64,000 bases of DNA from Bog-366 sp963722555 (lineage in GTDB: Bacteria > Acidobacteriota > Terriglobia > UBA7540), in the NCBI GenBank assembly GCA_963722555.1, contig CAVRNQ010000007.1, forward strand, positions 372,001 through 436,000, in the 5' to 3' direction. Shown here piece by piece: positions 9,213 through 17,893 of the stretch. Numbering within the stretch: position 1 is the first letter of the stretch; each line of letters begins with the position of its first letter. Under the pieces are notes generated by a model that had not been told where the DNA came from, made no database searches, and saw only the letters and a program-made list of their open reading frames with translations. A program made the translations under genes and the position numbers.

Positions 9213-10637
9213 GTGCGTGGGACACCTCTGAAGATTACCATTCTGATTTTAGCTCTCGCCTCACTTGCCCTCAGCCGGCCGGGGCAAGACGGAACGCTGC
9301 CACCCTCTCCCGGAGCAGGTGTCTTTCTCATGCTTTCGGACATCCACTTCGATCCATTCCCAGACCCCGCCATCGTGGAGAGGCTTGGGGCCAAGCTTCG
9401 CGCCGGATGCCAGACCCCCGGCCCCCAGTTATTTTCGCAATACAAGAGCGATACAAACTATACCCTCCTGAAATCGACCCTCGACTATGCGGCCGCCACC
9501 GCCGCGACAGATCATCGTCGCTACGATTACGTCATCATCACCGGGGACTTTCTGGCGCACGAGTTTGATACGCGCTATCAGCAATGCGTGGCGGGTGACG
9601 AAGAGGGTTACAAGAAGTTTGCGAGCGACACGATCATATTCGTGAGCAACCTGGTTAGCGAATCCTTCCCCGGTGTGCCTGTCTTCGCCGCCCTGGGAAA
9701 CAACGACTCTGATGAGGGCGACTACGAAATGCCGAGTGGCCCTTTCCTCGCGAGCGTAAGCCACAACTGGAGTGCCAAGTGGGGAAACCTCTCGATGCCG
9801 GCGCGCTCGATTGCGACGAGGTCATTTGAGAGGGCGGGGTATTACGCCGTCCCCCATCCCACCGTACGGAGCACCGAGTTGATTGTACTGAATACCAACT
9901 TCTGGACAGCCGCTAATACCCAAGCCTGCAGTGAAAACGATCCGGATCCGGGCGGGCAGTTCGGTTGGCTGGCAGAGGAGCTCGGAAAAGTGAAGCGCGC
10001 CAAGAGGACAGCAGCTCTCATCATGCATATTCCTCCGGGCATTAACACGGCCGAATCAGTTGGCCCCGGCGAGCCTGAATTGCTCTGGACCGAGCGGTGC
10101 ACGGAAAAGTTCATGGCCGAGGTGAATGACTTCCCCCAGGTGGTGCGCGAAATCTACGCCGGGCATATCCACCGGGACGATTTCCGCCTCTTGCAGGACA
10201 GGGCCGGAAAACCACTGTGCCCGGTTCACATCGTGCCGGCCGTCAGTCCGGTTTACAGCAACAACCCGGCCGTCGAGATAGGCTGGTACGACAGAAGCAA
10301 CGGTGGGCTGACCAATTACGCGCCCCTGTATCTCGACCTTGGAACCGAGAAACTTTCCTGGGCAACCGAGTATGTCTTCACCCAAGCGTATGGATACCCA
10401 CGGATCAGTCTCACCGCCTTAGAGGACCTGAGTCGAAGGATTCACGCCGGCAATCCAAGTTCTGGAGTGGGCAAACAATACTCGAGCTACTATGCGGCGG
10501 GAGCTAAATCCTCCTTGACCCCGGAGAAGTGGGGAAAATATGCATGCGCTCAAACGGAGACGACCATTTCCTCTTTTGGAAAGTGCGCGAATGCTGCGGC
10601 AGCCCAGGAGCATTATCCGAATGTTGAGGCCAAGTGA
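9213..10637 (+). CDS. Secreted metallophosphoesterase, acid sphingomyelinase-like
   Basis: 474 residues. GTG 9213 follows a GAGGAGG site at about 9198-9205. The N-terminus is a Sec signal peptide (ITILILALASLALS). The calcineurin-type metal-site motifs appear in order: LSDIHFDPF, ITGDFLAHEFD, ALGNNDSDEGDY, MHIPPGIN and YAGHIHRDDF. Together with the KSDTNYTLLKSTLDYA helix this is the layout of acid sphingomyelinase/SMPDL3-like phosphodiesterases rather than of nucleases such as SbcD. It should hydrolyse phosphodiesters outside the cytoplasm using two metal ions; the substrate is unknown. The next gene follows after about 120 bases. Confidence 0.85.
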   Translation: MRGTPLKITILILALASLALSRPGQDGTLPPSPGAGVFLMLSDIHFDPFPDPAIVERLGAKLRAGCQTPGPQLFSQYKSDTNYTLLKSTLDYAAATAATDHRRYDYVIITGDFLAHEFDTRYQQCVAGDEEGYKKFASDTIIFVSNLVSESFPGVPVFAALGNNDSDEGDYEMPSGPFLASVSHNWSAKWGNLSMPARSIATRSFERAGYYAVPHPTVRSTELIVLNTNFWTAANTQACSENDPDPGGQFGWLAEELGKVKRAKRTAALIMHIPPGINTAESVGPGEPELLWTERCTEKFMAEVNDFPQVVREIYAGHIHRDDFRLLQDRAGKPLCPVHIVPAVSPVYSNNPAVEIGWYDRSNGGLTNYAPLYLDLGTEKLSWATEYVFTQAYGYPRISLTALEDLSRRIHAGNPSSGVGKQYSSYYAAGAKSSLTPEKWGKYACAQTETTISSFGKCANAAAAQEHYPNVEAK

Positions 10638-10755
10638 CTCGGCGAAGTGAGGCATGTGGACTCACCCCGCTGCCTGGTGTCAAACCGCGAAGCGGCGCGG
10701 AGGGAGTGGGTCAGGGCGCTGCCGCCGGCGGAAACCTCGAGATAGGGAGCGGTTC

Positions 10756-12627
10756 ATGAAAAGACGAGCATTCCTCCAAGGCTCGGCAACGGCAGCAGGC
10801 ACGCTCATCGCCGGTTTGGAGCTTGCAGGCTCCCGCGCCCAGCCGGAGGGCCCCCGCGTGCTTTCACCGCCAGAGGGAAAAACCAGCCGCCTGGTGGAAG
10901 TGCCGGGCACGAGCTACGAGGCGCCGGATTCCCTGACCGGAGTCAAGGTTACGGTGACTCTCGGGAAGTTCCTCATGTCTCCGAACGCGGTTACCCAGCA
11001 CGAGTTCGAGGAAATGACGGGTTACAACCCTTCGTTCCACCGGGGGGCGGACCTGCCGGTCGAGAACCTAAGCTGGTGGGAGGCCATTCGCTATTGCAAT
11101 CTGCGTAGCGCCAGGGAGAACCTGGAGCCTTGTTACAATCTCATAACCGGCTCCTGTGATCTCGGCAAGAACGGGTACCGCCTGCCCACCGACGCCGAGT
11201 GGACCCATGCCGCAGGCCCTTCCCCCCCGCCGGCCTCTGGGAGCGTCCGCGCGGTGGCCAACCTGGGTTCGTCCGACACCGAGAGCGTTGACCACCTTCT
11301 CCAAGATCTAAAGGCCTCGGGTACAAAGCCGGTCGGCACTTACCCTCCCAATCAGTACAACCTCTACGACATGCTGGGCAATGTTTGGGAGTGGTGCAAC
11401 GACTATTTCAACCCGCTGACTGCGCCGCAAGCTTCTTACAATCCCGCGGGTCCGGAACGAGGGCTGGCGCGAGTGATTCGCGGCGGCTCATTCCTGAGCA
11501 CCACATCCGAATGGGGGCGTGGTTATCGGTCCAGCATGGAACCCGGCTACAAGAGTCGCTTCACGGGGTTCCGAGTTTGCCGCACCGCGGAGCCCGCGGC
11601 AGTGCTGTCCGCAGCGCATCGAGACCCCAAGTGGTTTGAGCCCTATAACCAGCCTCCGCCGGGCTACGAAGGTTCCCTCGGGCCTTTGTCACCTCTGGTC
11701 GCGGGGGCATTCCAGGTTGCGGAGTGGGAGGACCGCCGCCGCACCATCCAGGCGAAATGGCTGAAGTTGCTGGGCGCGATGGAAATAAGCCCGCCGGCGC
11801 CGCAGACTCAGCTTGTTGAGACCGTGACAGATCAAAACTACACGGCGAAGCTGATGTACCTGCAAGTCGAGCCGGACTGGTGGGAGAAGATTCTGGTGAT
11901 GATGCCGTCCCCGGCCCAGACCCGGCCGCGCCCCGCCGTCATCGTCCCCTTCTACGACGTCGACGATCCGGCCGGCCGCAATTTAGCGGGGCGCGCCTTC
12001 TCGGGTTCGGGGGTCGAAGCCTTCGCCTATATGGCGGTGCAGAAGGGATACATCGCCGTGGCGATGCGGTGGTACGGCGAAAGCTACGGCGAGTCGTACA
12101 GCGAGGCGGTGGCGAATCTGAAGCTGCGGCACCCCCGCTGTACGGGCCTCGGCAAGTGGGTCTGGGATGCGCACCGCCTGCTCGACTATCTCGACACCTT
12201 GCCGGAAGTCGATCACCAGCAGATCGGAATCGTCGGCCACTCGCTGGGGGGAAAAATGGCTCTGTATGCCGGGGCATTTGAGGAGCGCATCACGGCCGTG
12301 GTCTCGAACGAGCTGGGCATTGGGCTGAGCGACTCGAATTACCAGGACTATTGGTACCTGGGTGACTTCATCCAGGGCGTGGACAAGTCCACGGACCACC
12401 ATGAGTTGATCGGACTGATTGCGCCGCGAGCCTTTCTCTTGATTGGCGGCGATCAATACGACACGGCGAAGAGTTGGTATTACATCAACGCCGCCCGGCA
12501 GGTCTATAACCTGTACGGCAAGCCCTTGAATATCGGCTATTTCAATCACCATAAAGGGCACAAGCCGACCCCGGAAGCGGATTGGCGCTCGATGGAATGG
12601 CTGGCGCACTTCCTGGGACCGGCGTGA
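10756..12627 (+). CDS. Tat-exported fusion of FGE/sulfatase-modifying-like domain and alpha/beta-hydrolase
   Basis: 623 residues from ATG 10756 (AGGGAG site); the open frame back to 10654 lacks a start signal. The N-terminus is a Tat signal (MKRRAFLQGS, then a hydrophobic stretch). Residues about 40-280 are an FGE-sulfatase domain: GYRLPTDAEW, NLYDMLGNVWEWCND, RVIRGGSF, GFRVCR. The cysteine that usually follows RGGS in true formylglycine enzymes is Ser here, so a catalytic role is doubtful. The C-terminal half is an acetyl-xylan-esterase-like hydrolase: GHSLGGKMAL nucleophile, LIGGDQYD acid, FNHHKGH histidine. I infer an exported carbohydrate esterase whose FGE-like half binds or positions substrate. 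Confidence 0.8.
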   Translation: MKRRAFLQGSATAAGTLIAGLELAGSRAQPEGPRVLSPPEGKTSRLVEVPGTSYEAPDSLTGVKVTVTLGKFLMSPNAVTQHEFEEMTGYNPSFHRGADLPVENLSWWEAIRYCNLRSARENLEPCYNLITGSCDLGKNGYRLPTDAEWTHAAGPSPPPASGSVRAVANLGSSDTESVDHLLQDLKASGTKPVGTYPPNQYNLYDMLGNVWEWCNDYFNPLTAPQASYNPAGPERGLARVIRGGSFLSTTSEWGRGYRSSMEPGYKSRFTGFRVCRTAEPAAVLSAAHRDPKWFEPYNQPPPGYEGSLGPLSPLVAGAFQVAEWEDRRRTIQAKWLKLLGAMEISPPAPQTQLVETVTDQNYTAKLMYLQVEPDWWEKILVMMPSPAQTRPRPAVIVPFYDVDDPAGRNLAGRAFSGSGVEAFAYMAVQKGYIAVAMRWYGESYGESYSEAVANLKLRHPRCTGLGKWVWDAHRLLDYLDTLPEVDHQQIGIVGHSLGGKMALYAGAFEERITAVVSNELGIGLSDSNYQDYWYLGDFIQGVDKSTDHHELIGLIAPRAFLLIGGDQYDTAKSWYYINAARQVYNLYGKPLNIGYFNHHKGHKPTPEADWRSMEWLAHFLGPA

Positions 12628-12720
12628 AAAGGCGCGTTTGGCATTGACCCGGATTTCTCTGCTTTTCGTAGCGGCGCCCTTCAGGGCGGCATCATAGATT
12701 CAAGAACTTTCCCGCCTAAA

Positions 12721-12863
12721 CAGGCTGCGGAAAAACGCGTCGGGACTGTCATTCTGAGGAGCCGCAGGCGACGAAGAATCTCCGCATTTGCCTGATTCTA
12801 CAAATGCAGAGATTCTTCGCTTCGCTCAGAATGACAGCAGGGAAGCGGTTTTTCCGCAGCCTG
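12721..12863. repeat. Dispersed hairpin repeat, copy A (long arm left)
   Basis: 143 bases with perfect ends CAGGCTGCGGAAAAA / TTTTTCCGCAGCCTG and inner arms meeting at CGCATTTG / CAAATGCA. One arm carries GAGGAGCCGCAGGCGACGAA, the other the shorter GAGCGAAGCGAAG (reverse complement on the right here). Four more copies lie at 37883, 46895, 55231 and 62744. It could fold into a stem of about 65 bp and may act as a terminator. Reading frames inside it give meaningless peptides such as LRFAQND. Confidence 0.85.
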
Positions 12864-12910
12864 TAAAGGCGGCCTCTACGAGAGCCAGCCAACGCCCGCC
12901 GGCCGGCGGT

Positions 12911-13678
12911 TCACGTCCCCTCCCACAAGATCAGGGACCAATCCTTGCCTTCGGCCGCGACGGCAGCAATGTAGCCTTCGCCCGGAGCCAGGGCGCGGAG
13001 TGACCAGCGCGCGGCCTCGGGGGAGTCACCGCCAATGGTCAGCAAATCAGTTGTCCGGCAGGGAGCGAGCGAAACCGTAAAACTGTCGAGCCCCAGGCTG
13101 AGCCCTTGGCCGCGCGCTTTGAGGTAAGCTTCCTTGCGCGTCCAGCAGTGGAAGAATGCTTCGGTTCGAGCCGCCTCCGGAAGCGCGCGGAGCGCCGCAA
13201 CCTCCTGGGGCGCGAAGAAGCGTGTTGCCATGCGATCATCGGCGCGGGAAGGGACGACATACTCCACGTCGATGCCAACTTCGCGACCCCGGGCGAATGC
13301 GAAGAGAGCCAGTTGGTGGGAATGAGATACGTTGAAGCGCAAATCAGCCTGGCCGCTGCGGGGTTCCAGAGCGGGTTTGCCGTGGGCATTCGAGAGGAAT
13401 CTTAAATCACGAGCGGGCGTTCCCAGGTACCGGGCCAGTATAGCCCGCAGGCTGCCCCGGGCGATGATGTAACGGGCTCGATCTGGGAGGGAATAGAATC
13501 GCCCCGCCCTGGCCTGCTCGTCTGCCGAGAGTGTATCGCCCGAGCGCAGAAGCGCATCTGAATCCGTATCCAGATCAGCGCGCCAGACGTGCACCTCGTC
13601 AGGGCGCAAAGGGATGGGATCAAGCGCTCTTTGCCAGAGGGGGTTCTCACCGGTCATGGGTGGATTTGCCATGGGCAT
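12911..13678 (-). CDS. 4'-phosphopantetheinyl transferase, Sfp type
   Basis: About 255 residues. Several ATGs (13678, 13672, 13657) are possible; the start overlaps the end of the NRPS thioesterase tail. Family motifs: SNAHGKPAL, FNVSHSHQLALFAF, VGIDVEYV (Mg-binding Asp and Glu) and FHCWTRKEAYLKARGQGL. It transfers phosphopantetheine from CoA to the conserved serine of carrier domains, and two carrier domains are encoded just upstream (17.9-19.7 kb and 14.1-17.8 kb), so it is the dedicated activator of this NRPS locus. Length is normal for Sfp-type enzymes. Same strand and overlapping, hence one transcript. Confidence 0.92.
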   Translation of the reverse strand: MPMANPPMTGENPLWQRALDPIPLRPDEVHVWRADLDTDSDALLRSGDTLSADEQARAGRFYSLPDRARYIIARGSLRAILARYLGTPARDLRFLSNAHGKPALEPRSGQADLRFNVSHSHQLALFAFARGREVGIDVEYVVPSRADDRMATRFFAPQEVAALRALPEAARTEAFFHCWTRKEAYLKARGQGLSLGLDSFTVSLAPCRTTDLLTIGGDSPEAARWSLRALAPGEGYIAAVAAEGKDWSLILWEGT

Positions 13679-14140
13679 CCGCCCGGTAGGCGCGCAGGCA
13701 ATTTCCAATATGCTCGGCCACTACGCCGAGCTGCTCGGTCCGGCAGGTTTCGTGATCCGCCGGGAGGTCATAAACTCCCATCTGGGCGGCCAGTTTGCTC
13801 CAACCGGCAGTCCGGTCCGTGGGATAATCCCGGTCCAGCAATTTGGTGCGCAGCAGGACCAGGCGCCCGGAGAAGGGCTTCGGCCGATAGGTCACCATGA
13901 CACCGGCGGACCGTAGTTCCCGGAGGGACTGCTGGATTTGCTCGGGCGTCGGCGCGGGAGTGTCCGGCTCCCGGCGTGAACCTGCGAGCAGCCGCACCAG
14001 TTCTTTCCTCACCGTCTGCGTGTGGAAAGCCCAGAGTGTTCCCAGTCCCTTATGGGCGGCACCCCGGGCGTGGAGCACATACCTCCGCAGTGTCCAATAG
14101 GCGCGAATCTGACTGTCAGCATCAAGCCGGGCCAGCCAGC
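13647..14140 (-). pseudogene. Out-of-frame C-terminal part of the NRPS thioesterase domain
   Basis: After the NRPS frame stops at 14122 the thioesterase continues in another frame: RLDADSQIRAYWTLRRYVLH, then FSGRLVLLRTK, GWSKLAAQ and YDLPADHETC, ending at 13647. This is the normal distal half of an alpha/beta-hydrolase TE, with a plausible catalytic His in ADHETC. Removing one of three CCAG units at 14132-14143 joins the frames into one protein of about 1390 residues. The piece is therefore not a separate gene, although GTG 14078 could start it. Either the gene is broken, or slippage or a sequencing error is involved. Confidence 0.8.
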
Positions 14141-17100
14141 CAGCGCAGCGGATGAGGGCCTGCCAGCCACCCCATGTAACGGGGGAACGCGGTATCCAGC
14201 AGAATCACCAAGCCCACCTCTAAACCTCGCCGCTCCATTTGCTGCGCCATTTCGTAGGCGACGAGCCCGCCAAAGCAGAAGCCGCCCAACAGATAGGGGC
14301 CGCGTGGCTGCAACGTAACCAGATGCCGGACGTTCTCTGCCGCCATCGCTTCCACGGTAGGCAGCAAGGGGTCGCCATCGAATCCACTGGGCATCACTCC
14401 ATAAAACGGTTGCTCCTCTCCCAGCAGACGAGCCAGCTTCCGGCAGTAAAGTCCCCCCATCCAATCCCCATGGTGGAAAAAGAAGGGTGGGAGCGAACCG
14501 CCAGGCTGCACAGGGACAATGGCCGACCGGACCTCCCGGCGGCTCTCAGTTCGAAGGCACTCCACCAGGTGTTTGATGGTTGCTTCTCGAAACAAGGCCG
14601 AGAGCGGGAGTCGCCGGCAACAGGCATCCTCGATCCGGTCCATCATCCGCACCGCGAGGAGTGAGTGCCCGCCCAAATCGAAGAAGTCGTGCTCGATCCC
14701 AATCGGCCGCACGTTGAGCATCTCTTCCCAGATTTTCGCCAACTGCCATTCCAGGCCGTCCCGGGGCTGGACGTAGCAGGTTTCCAGCCGGGCTTGCCCG
14801 CCCCCAGCGGGCAGCGCCCCTCGGTCCAGTTTGCCGTTCGGGGTCAGCGGCAGCGCTTCCAGGATCACGACGCCGGAGGGAATCATATAATCGGGCAGCT
14901 TGGCTTTCAGATAATCGAGCCACGCCTTCGGGGTCGGCCAGGTTGTGGAGGTGCGAGGCGCGACGTAGGCCACGAGGCGTTTCTCGCCCGGACTCTCTTC
15001 ACGCACCACCACGGCCGCCGCCGATACCGCCGGATGCTGCGTCAAGATCGTTTCGATTTCCTCCATTTCGACCCGGAAACCACGGATCTTAACCTGCTGG
15101 TCGTCGCGTCCGAGAAACTGCAGGTTCCCGTCCGGCAAATACCTCACCCGGTCGCCCGTCTTGAAAAGCCGAGCCTCGGGCTGAGCGCAGAAGGCGTCCA
15201 CGACGAAGCGTTCGGCCGTAAGTTCCGGACGATTGTAGTAGCCACGCGCCAGTCCTTCTCCTCCCACATAGAGATCACCGGGTACACCGATCGGCACCGG
15301 TTGGAGTTGCGCGTCCAGCACGTAGAGCCGCGTGTTGTCAATGGGGCGGCCCAGAGAGACCGTCCCCTGGCCGTCCGGAGCGGGGCAGGCAACGTGGGCG
15401 GTGACGTCTCCCGCGACTTCGGTTGATCCGTAAAGGTTGAGAAGCGTGGCGTTCGGCATCGCCGCGTAAAACCGCCTGCACAGGTCGGGCAGAAGCGCCT
15501 CACCGCTCGAGACCCAGAGCTTCAGCAATGGCAGGCGGTTCCCGAGATCGGGGTAGCTGTCCAGAACAGCACACAGCAACGACGGCACCGTCACGATGCG
15601 AGTAACCGCATGAGACGCGAGCGTCCGAACCAGTTCGGCCGGGTCGCGGACGGTCTGGTCAGAGATAATGACGCTGGGAATCCCCCGCAACAGCGGCCCA
15701 AAGACTTCCCAGATGCTATCGACGAAATTGAACGAGGTCTTCTGGCAACACACCTCGCCGGACTCGAAGGGGAAATTCTTCCACATCCAGGCAAAGCGGT
15801 TGACCGCGCCCCGGTGAAGGCCCAGCACCCCCTTGGGCACGCCCGCGGAACCTGACGTGTAGAGCACGTAGGCGACGCTTGCCGGCCCCGCCGCACCCGG
15901 CAAGTTATCTTCCTCCTGCGCTTTGATCAGGCGATGGTCCGAGTCGAGACAAACCACCCGGGCCCCCTTCACACGTGCGACCGGCAACCATTTCCGCCGG
16001 GAAACCACGAGGGGAATCTGCGCATCGGCGATCATGAACGCCAGACGGTCGCGTGGGTAGCCGGGGTCGAGGGGAACGAACGCGGCGCCCGCTTTGAGGA
16101 CGCCCAGCAGCCCCACGACGGCTTCCGGCGACCGCTCAAGGCACACTCCGACGAACGATTCCGGTCCCGCCCCCTGGCTCCGCAGACAGCGCGCGACTTG
16201 ATTGGCGCGGCGGTTCAGATCACCATAGCTCACCTTTCCGCTCTCGCCGAAGAACGCGGTGGCCTCGGGGGTTCGCTCTGCCTGGGCCTCGAACAGTTCG
16301 TGAAGGGTAGCGTCGCGCGGGTAATCGGCCTCGGTGCGGTTCCACTCGACAAGGATCTGGTGTCGCTCAGCGGACGTCAGAAGGGGAAGCGATGCCAGGC
16401 AACGGTCGGGCTCAGCGACAATGCCCTCCAGCAGCGTCCGGTAGTGGCCGGCCATCCGCTCCATCGTGCCGCTATCGAACAGGTCCGTGTTGTAAGCGAA
16501 GGAGCACTTCAACTGCCGGTCCGCCGGCACGATTTCGAGCGTCAGGTCGTAGGCCGCCACGGGCCATTCGAACTCAAACTCTTCCACGCGCAGTCCGGGG
16601 ACTTCGCTGGCGGGCTCGGGCAGGTTCTCCAGGTTAAACATCACCTGGAAAAGCGGCGTGGTGCTCAGGTCGCGTTCGGGCCGCAGCGCTTCTACCAGCT
16701 TTTCAAAGGGTAAATCCTGGTGACTGTATGCGCCGCGGCAGGTCTCGCGCCCTCGAGCCAGCAGTCCACGAAACGTGGGATTCCCCACCAAGTCCGCGCG
16801 CAGCACCAGGATATTGATGAAGATCCCGATCAGTTTCTCGGTCTCGACCCAGTTGCGGCCTGCCACCGGCGTTCCTACCGCGATATCCTCCAAACCCGTG
16901 TAACGGGCGAGCAGCGCCTGGAAAGCCGTGAGGATCACCATGAACAGCGTGGCATTCTCACGCCGGCCCAGCGCTTTGAGAGAGTCGGTGAGAGGCTCGG
17001 TCAAGCAAAGCTCGATGCGCCCGCCGCGGTGCGACTGGACGCTCGGGCGTGGCCGGTCCGTGGGCAGGTCAACGGGGACACAGCCGCGCAATTGCTGTTT

Positions 17101-17823
17101 CCAGTATAGAAGCTGGCGGTCGAGCAGTTCGCCGGCCACCCGCTGGCGCTGCCAGTGGGCGAAGTCCGCGTATTGGATGGGGAGCTCCGGCAGCAGCGGC
17201 GACGTCCCGGCCCGAAACTCCCGGTAGAGGCTCGCGAGCTCGTCCCTGAACACCCGCGCGGACCACCCGTCGAAAACGATGTGATGGAAAACCAGAAGGA
17301 GGACGTGCTCCTCGCTGCCGAGCCGCAGCAGCGTGGCCCGCAGCACGGGGTCATGCGCAAGGTCGAACGGCCGCAGGGCTTCTTCCGTCGCCAGACGCCG
17401 GGTCTGTGCCTCGCGTTCGATGGGATTCGGTTCGGACATCTCGATGACGCGCAGGTCCAGAATCAGATCAGGGGAAATAAGCTGTTGCGGTTGGCCGTCG
17501 CGCGCCGCGAATCGAGTTCGCAGAACTTCGTGGCGAGCCGTAATGGATTGCAGCGCCTGCCGCAAGGCAGACTCGTCCAGTGGCCCCGTGAGTTGCAGCG
17601 CCAGCGGGCGGTTATAGACGGGACTATTGGGCTCCAACTGCCCGAGCAGCCAGAGCCTCTCCTGCGTGAAGGAAAGCGGAGGTGAGCCGCGGTCCGCCAG
17701 CCGCGGAATGCCCCGGGCAGGGCGGCGGGATTGCAGCCTTTCCCGCCAACCCGCATCGACCGGTGCGGATTGCCGTTGCGGTGTGTTCTCAGCGCCGCTC
17801 GACATGGTGTCAGTGTCTTTCAC
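14122..17823 (-). CDS. Nonribosomal peptide synthetase, C-A-PCP-TE(truncated)
   Basis: 1233 residues as read. Condensation domain about 45-480 (LSFTQERLWLLGQ, active site HHIVFDG); adenylation about 510-1000 (YVLYTSGSAGVPKG, LYGSTE, GYYNRPELTAERF, NGKLDRGALP); carrier about 1020-1090 (DLGGHSLLAVRM); thioesterase from about 1110, with GGFCFGG at the nucleophile elbow, so Cys replaces the usual Ser. By eye the ten pocket residues are V-D-W-V-V-S-L-G-D-K, with the usual Asp235 replaced, close to the published beta-alanine code. The C domain should take an acyl group from the carrier of the upstream ligase gene (70 bases away). A frameshift at 14132-14143 ends the TE early. Confidence 0.9.
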   Translation of the reverse strand: MKDTDTMSSGAENTPQRQSAPVDAGWRERLQSRRPARGIPRLADRGSPPLSFTQERLWLLGQLEPNSPVYNRPLALQLTGPLDESALRQALQSITARHEVLRTRFAARDGQPQQLISPDLILDLRVIEMSEPNPIEREAQTRRLATEEALRPFDLAHDPVLRATLLRLGSEEHVLLLVFHHIVFDGWSARVFRDELASLYREFRAGTSPLLPELPIQYADFAHWQRQRVAGELLDRQLLYWKQQLRGCVPVDLPTDRPRPSVQSHRGGRIELCLTEPLTDSLKALGRRENATLFMVILTAFQALLARYTGLEDIAVGTPVAGRNWVETEKLIGIFINILVLRADLVGNPTFRGLLARGRETCRGAYSHQDLPFEKLVEALRPERDLSTTPLFQVMFNLENLPEPASEVPGLRVEEFEFEWPVAAYDLTLEIVPADRQLKCSFAYNTDLFDSGTMERMAGHYRTLLEGIVAEPDRCLASLPLLTSAERHQILVEWNRTEADYPRDATLHELFEAQAERTPEATAFFGESGKVSYGDLNRRANQVARCLRSQGAGPESFVGVCLERSPEAVVGLLGVLKAGAAFVPLDPGYPRDRLAFMIADAQIPLVVSRRKWLPVARVKGARVVCLDSDHRLIKAQEEDNLPGAAGPASVAYVLYTSGSAGVPKGVLGLHRGAVNRFAWMWKNFPFESGEVCCQKTSFNFVDSIWEVFGPLLRGIPSVIISDQTVRDPAELVRTLASHAVTRIVTVPSLLCAVLDSYPDLGNRLPLLKLWVSSGEALLPDLCRRFYAAMPNATLLNLYGSTEVAGDVTAHVACPAPDGQGTVSLGRPIDNTRLYVLDAQLQPVPIGVPGDLYVGGEGLARGYYNRPELTAERFVVDAFCAQPEARLFKTGDRVRYLPDGNLQFLGRDDQQVKIRGFRVEMEEIETILTQHPAVSAAAVVVREESPGEKRLVAYVAPRTSTTWPTPKAWLDYLKAKLPDYMIPSGVVILEALPLTPNGKLDRGALPAGGGQARLETCYVQPRDGLEWQLAKIWEEMLNVRPIGIEHDFFDLGGHSLLAVRMMDRIEDACCRRLPLSALFREATIKHLVECLRTESRREVRSAIVPVQPGGSLPPFFFHHGDWMGGLYCRKLARLLGEEQPFYGVMPSGFDGDPLLPTVEAMAAENVRHLVTLQPRGPYLLGGFCFGGLVAYEMAQQMERRGLEVGLVILLDTAFPRYMGWLAGPHPLRWLAGPA
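14132..14143. repeat. (CCAG)3 tandem repeat causing the NRPS frameshift
   Basis: Three CCAG units (CTGG on the coding strand). With two units the thioesterase reads RWLARLDADS and continues to 13647; with three it reads RWLAGPA and stops. The repeat could vary by replication slippage. Confidence 0.7.
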
Positions 17824-17893
17824 AGAGACTTCGCTCGCGCCCGCTGATTTGAAAAGGGCCGCTGGTTTCCTCAGGGCTCCCGCCTTCGTCCTG

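Noticed and set aside
12788..13003. Short frame MPDSTNAEILRFAQND
   Set aside because: Peptide is translated from hairpin repeat copy A; the same peptide type appears at every copy.
14009..14464. 151-codon frame overlapping the NRPS end
   Set aside because: Off-frame shadow; the thioesterase sequence continues in the 13647 frame instead.
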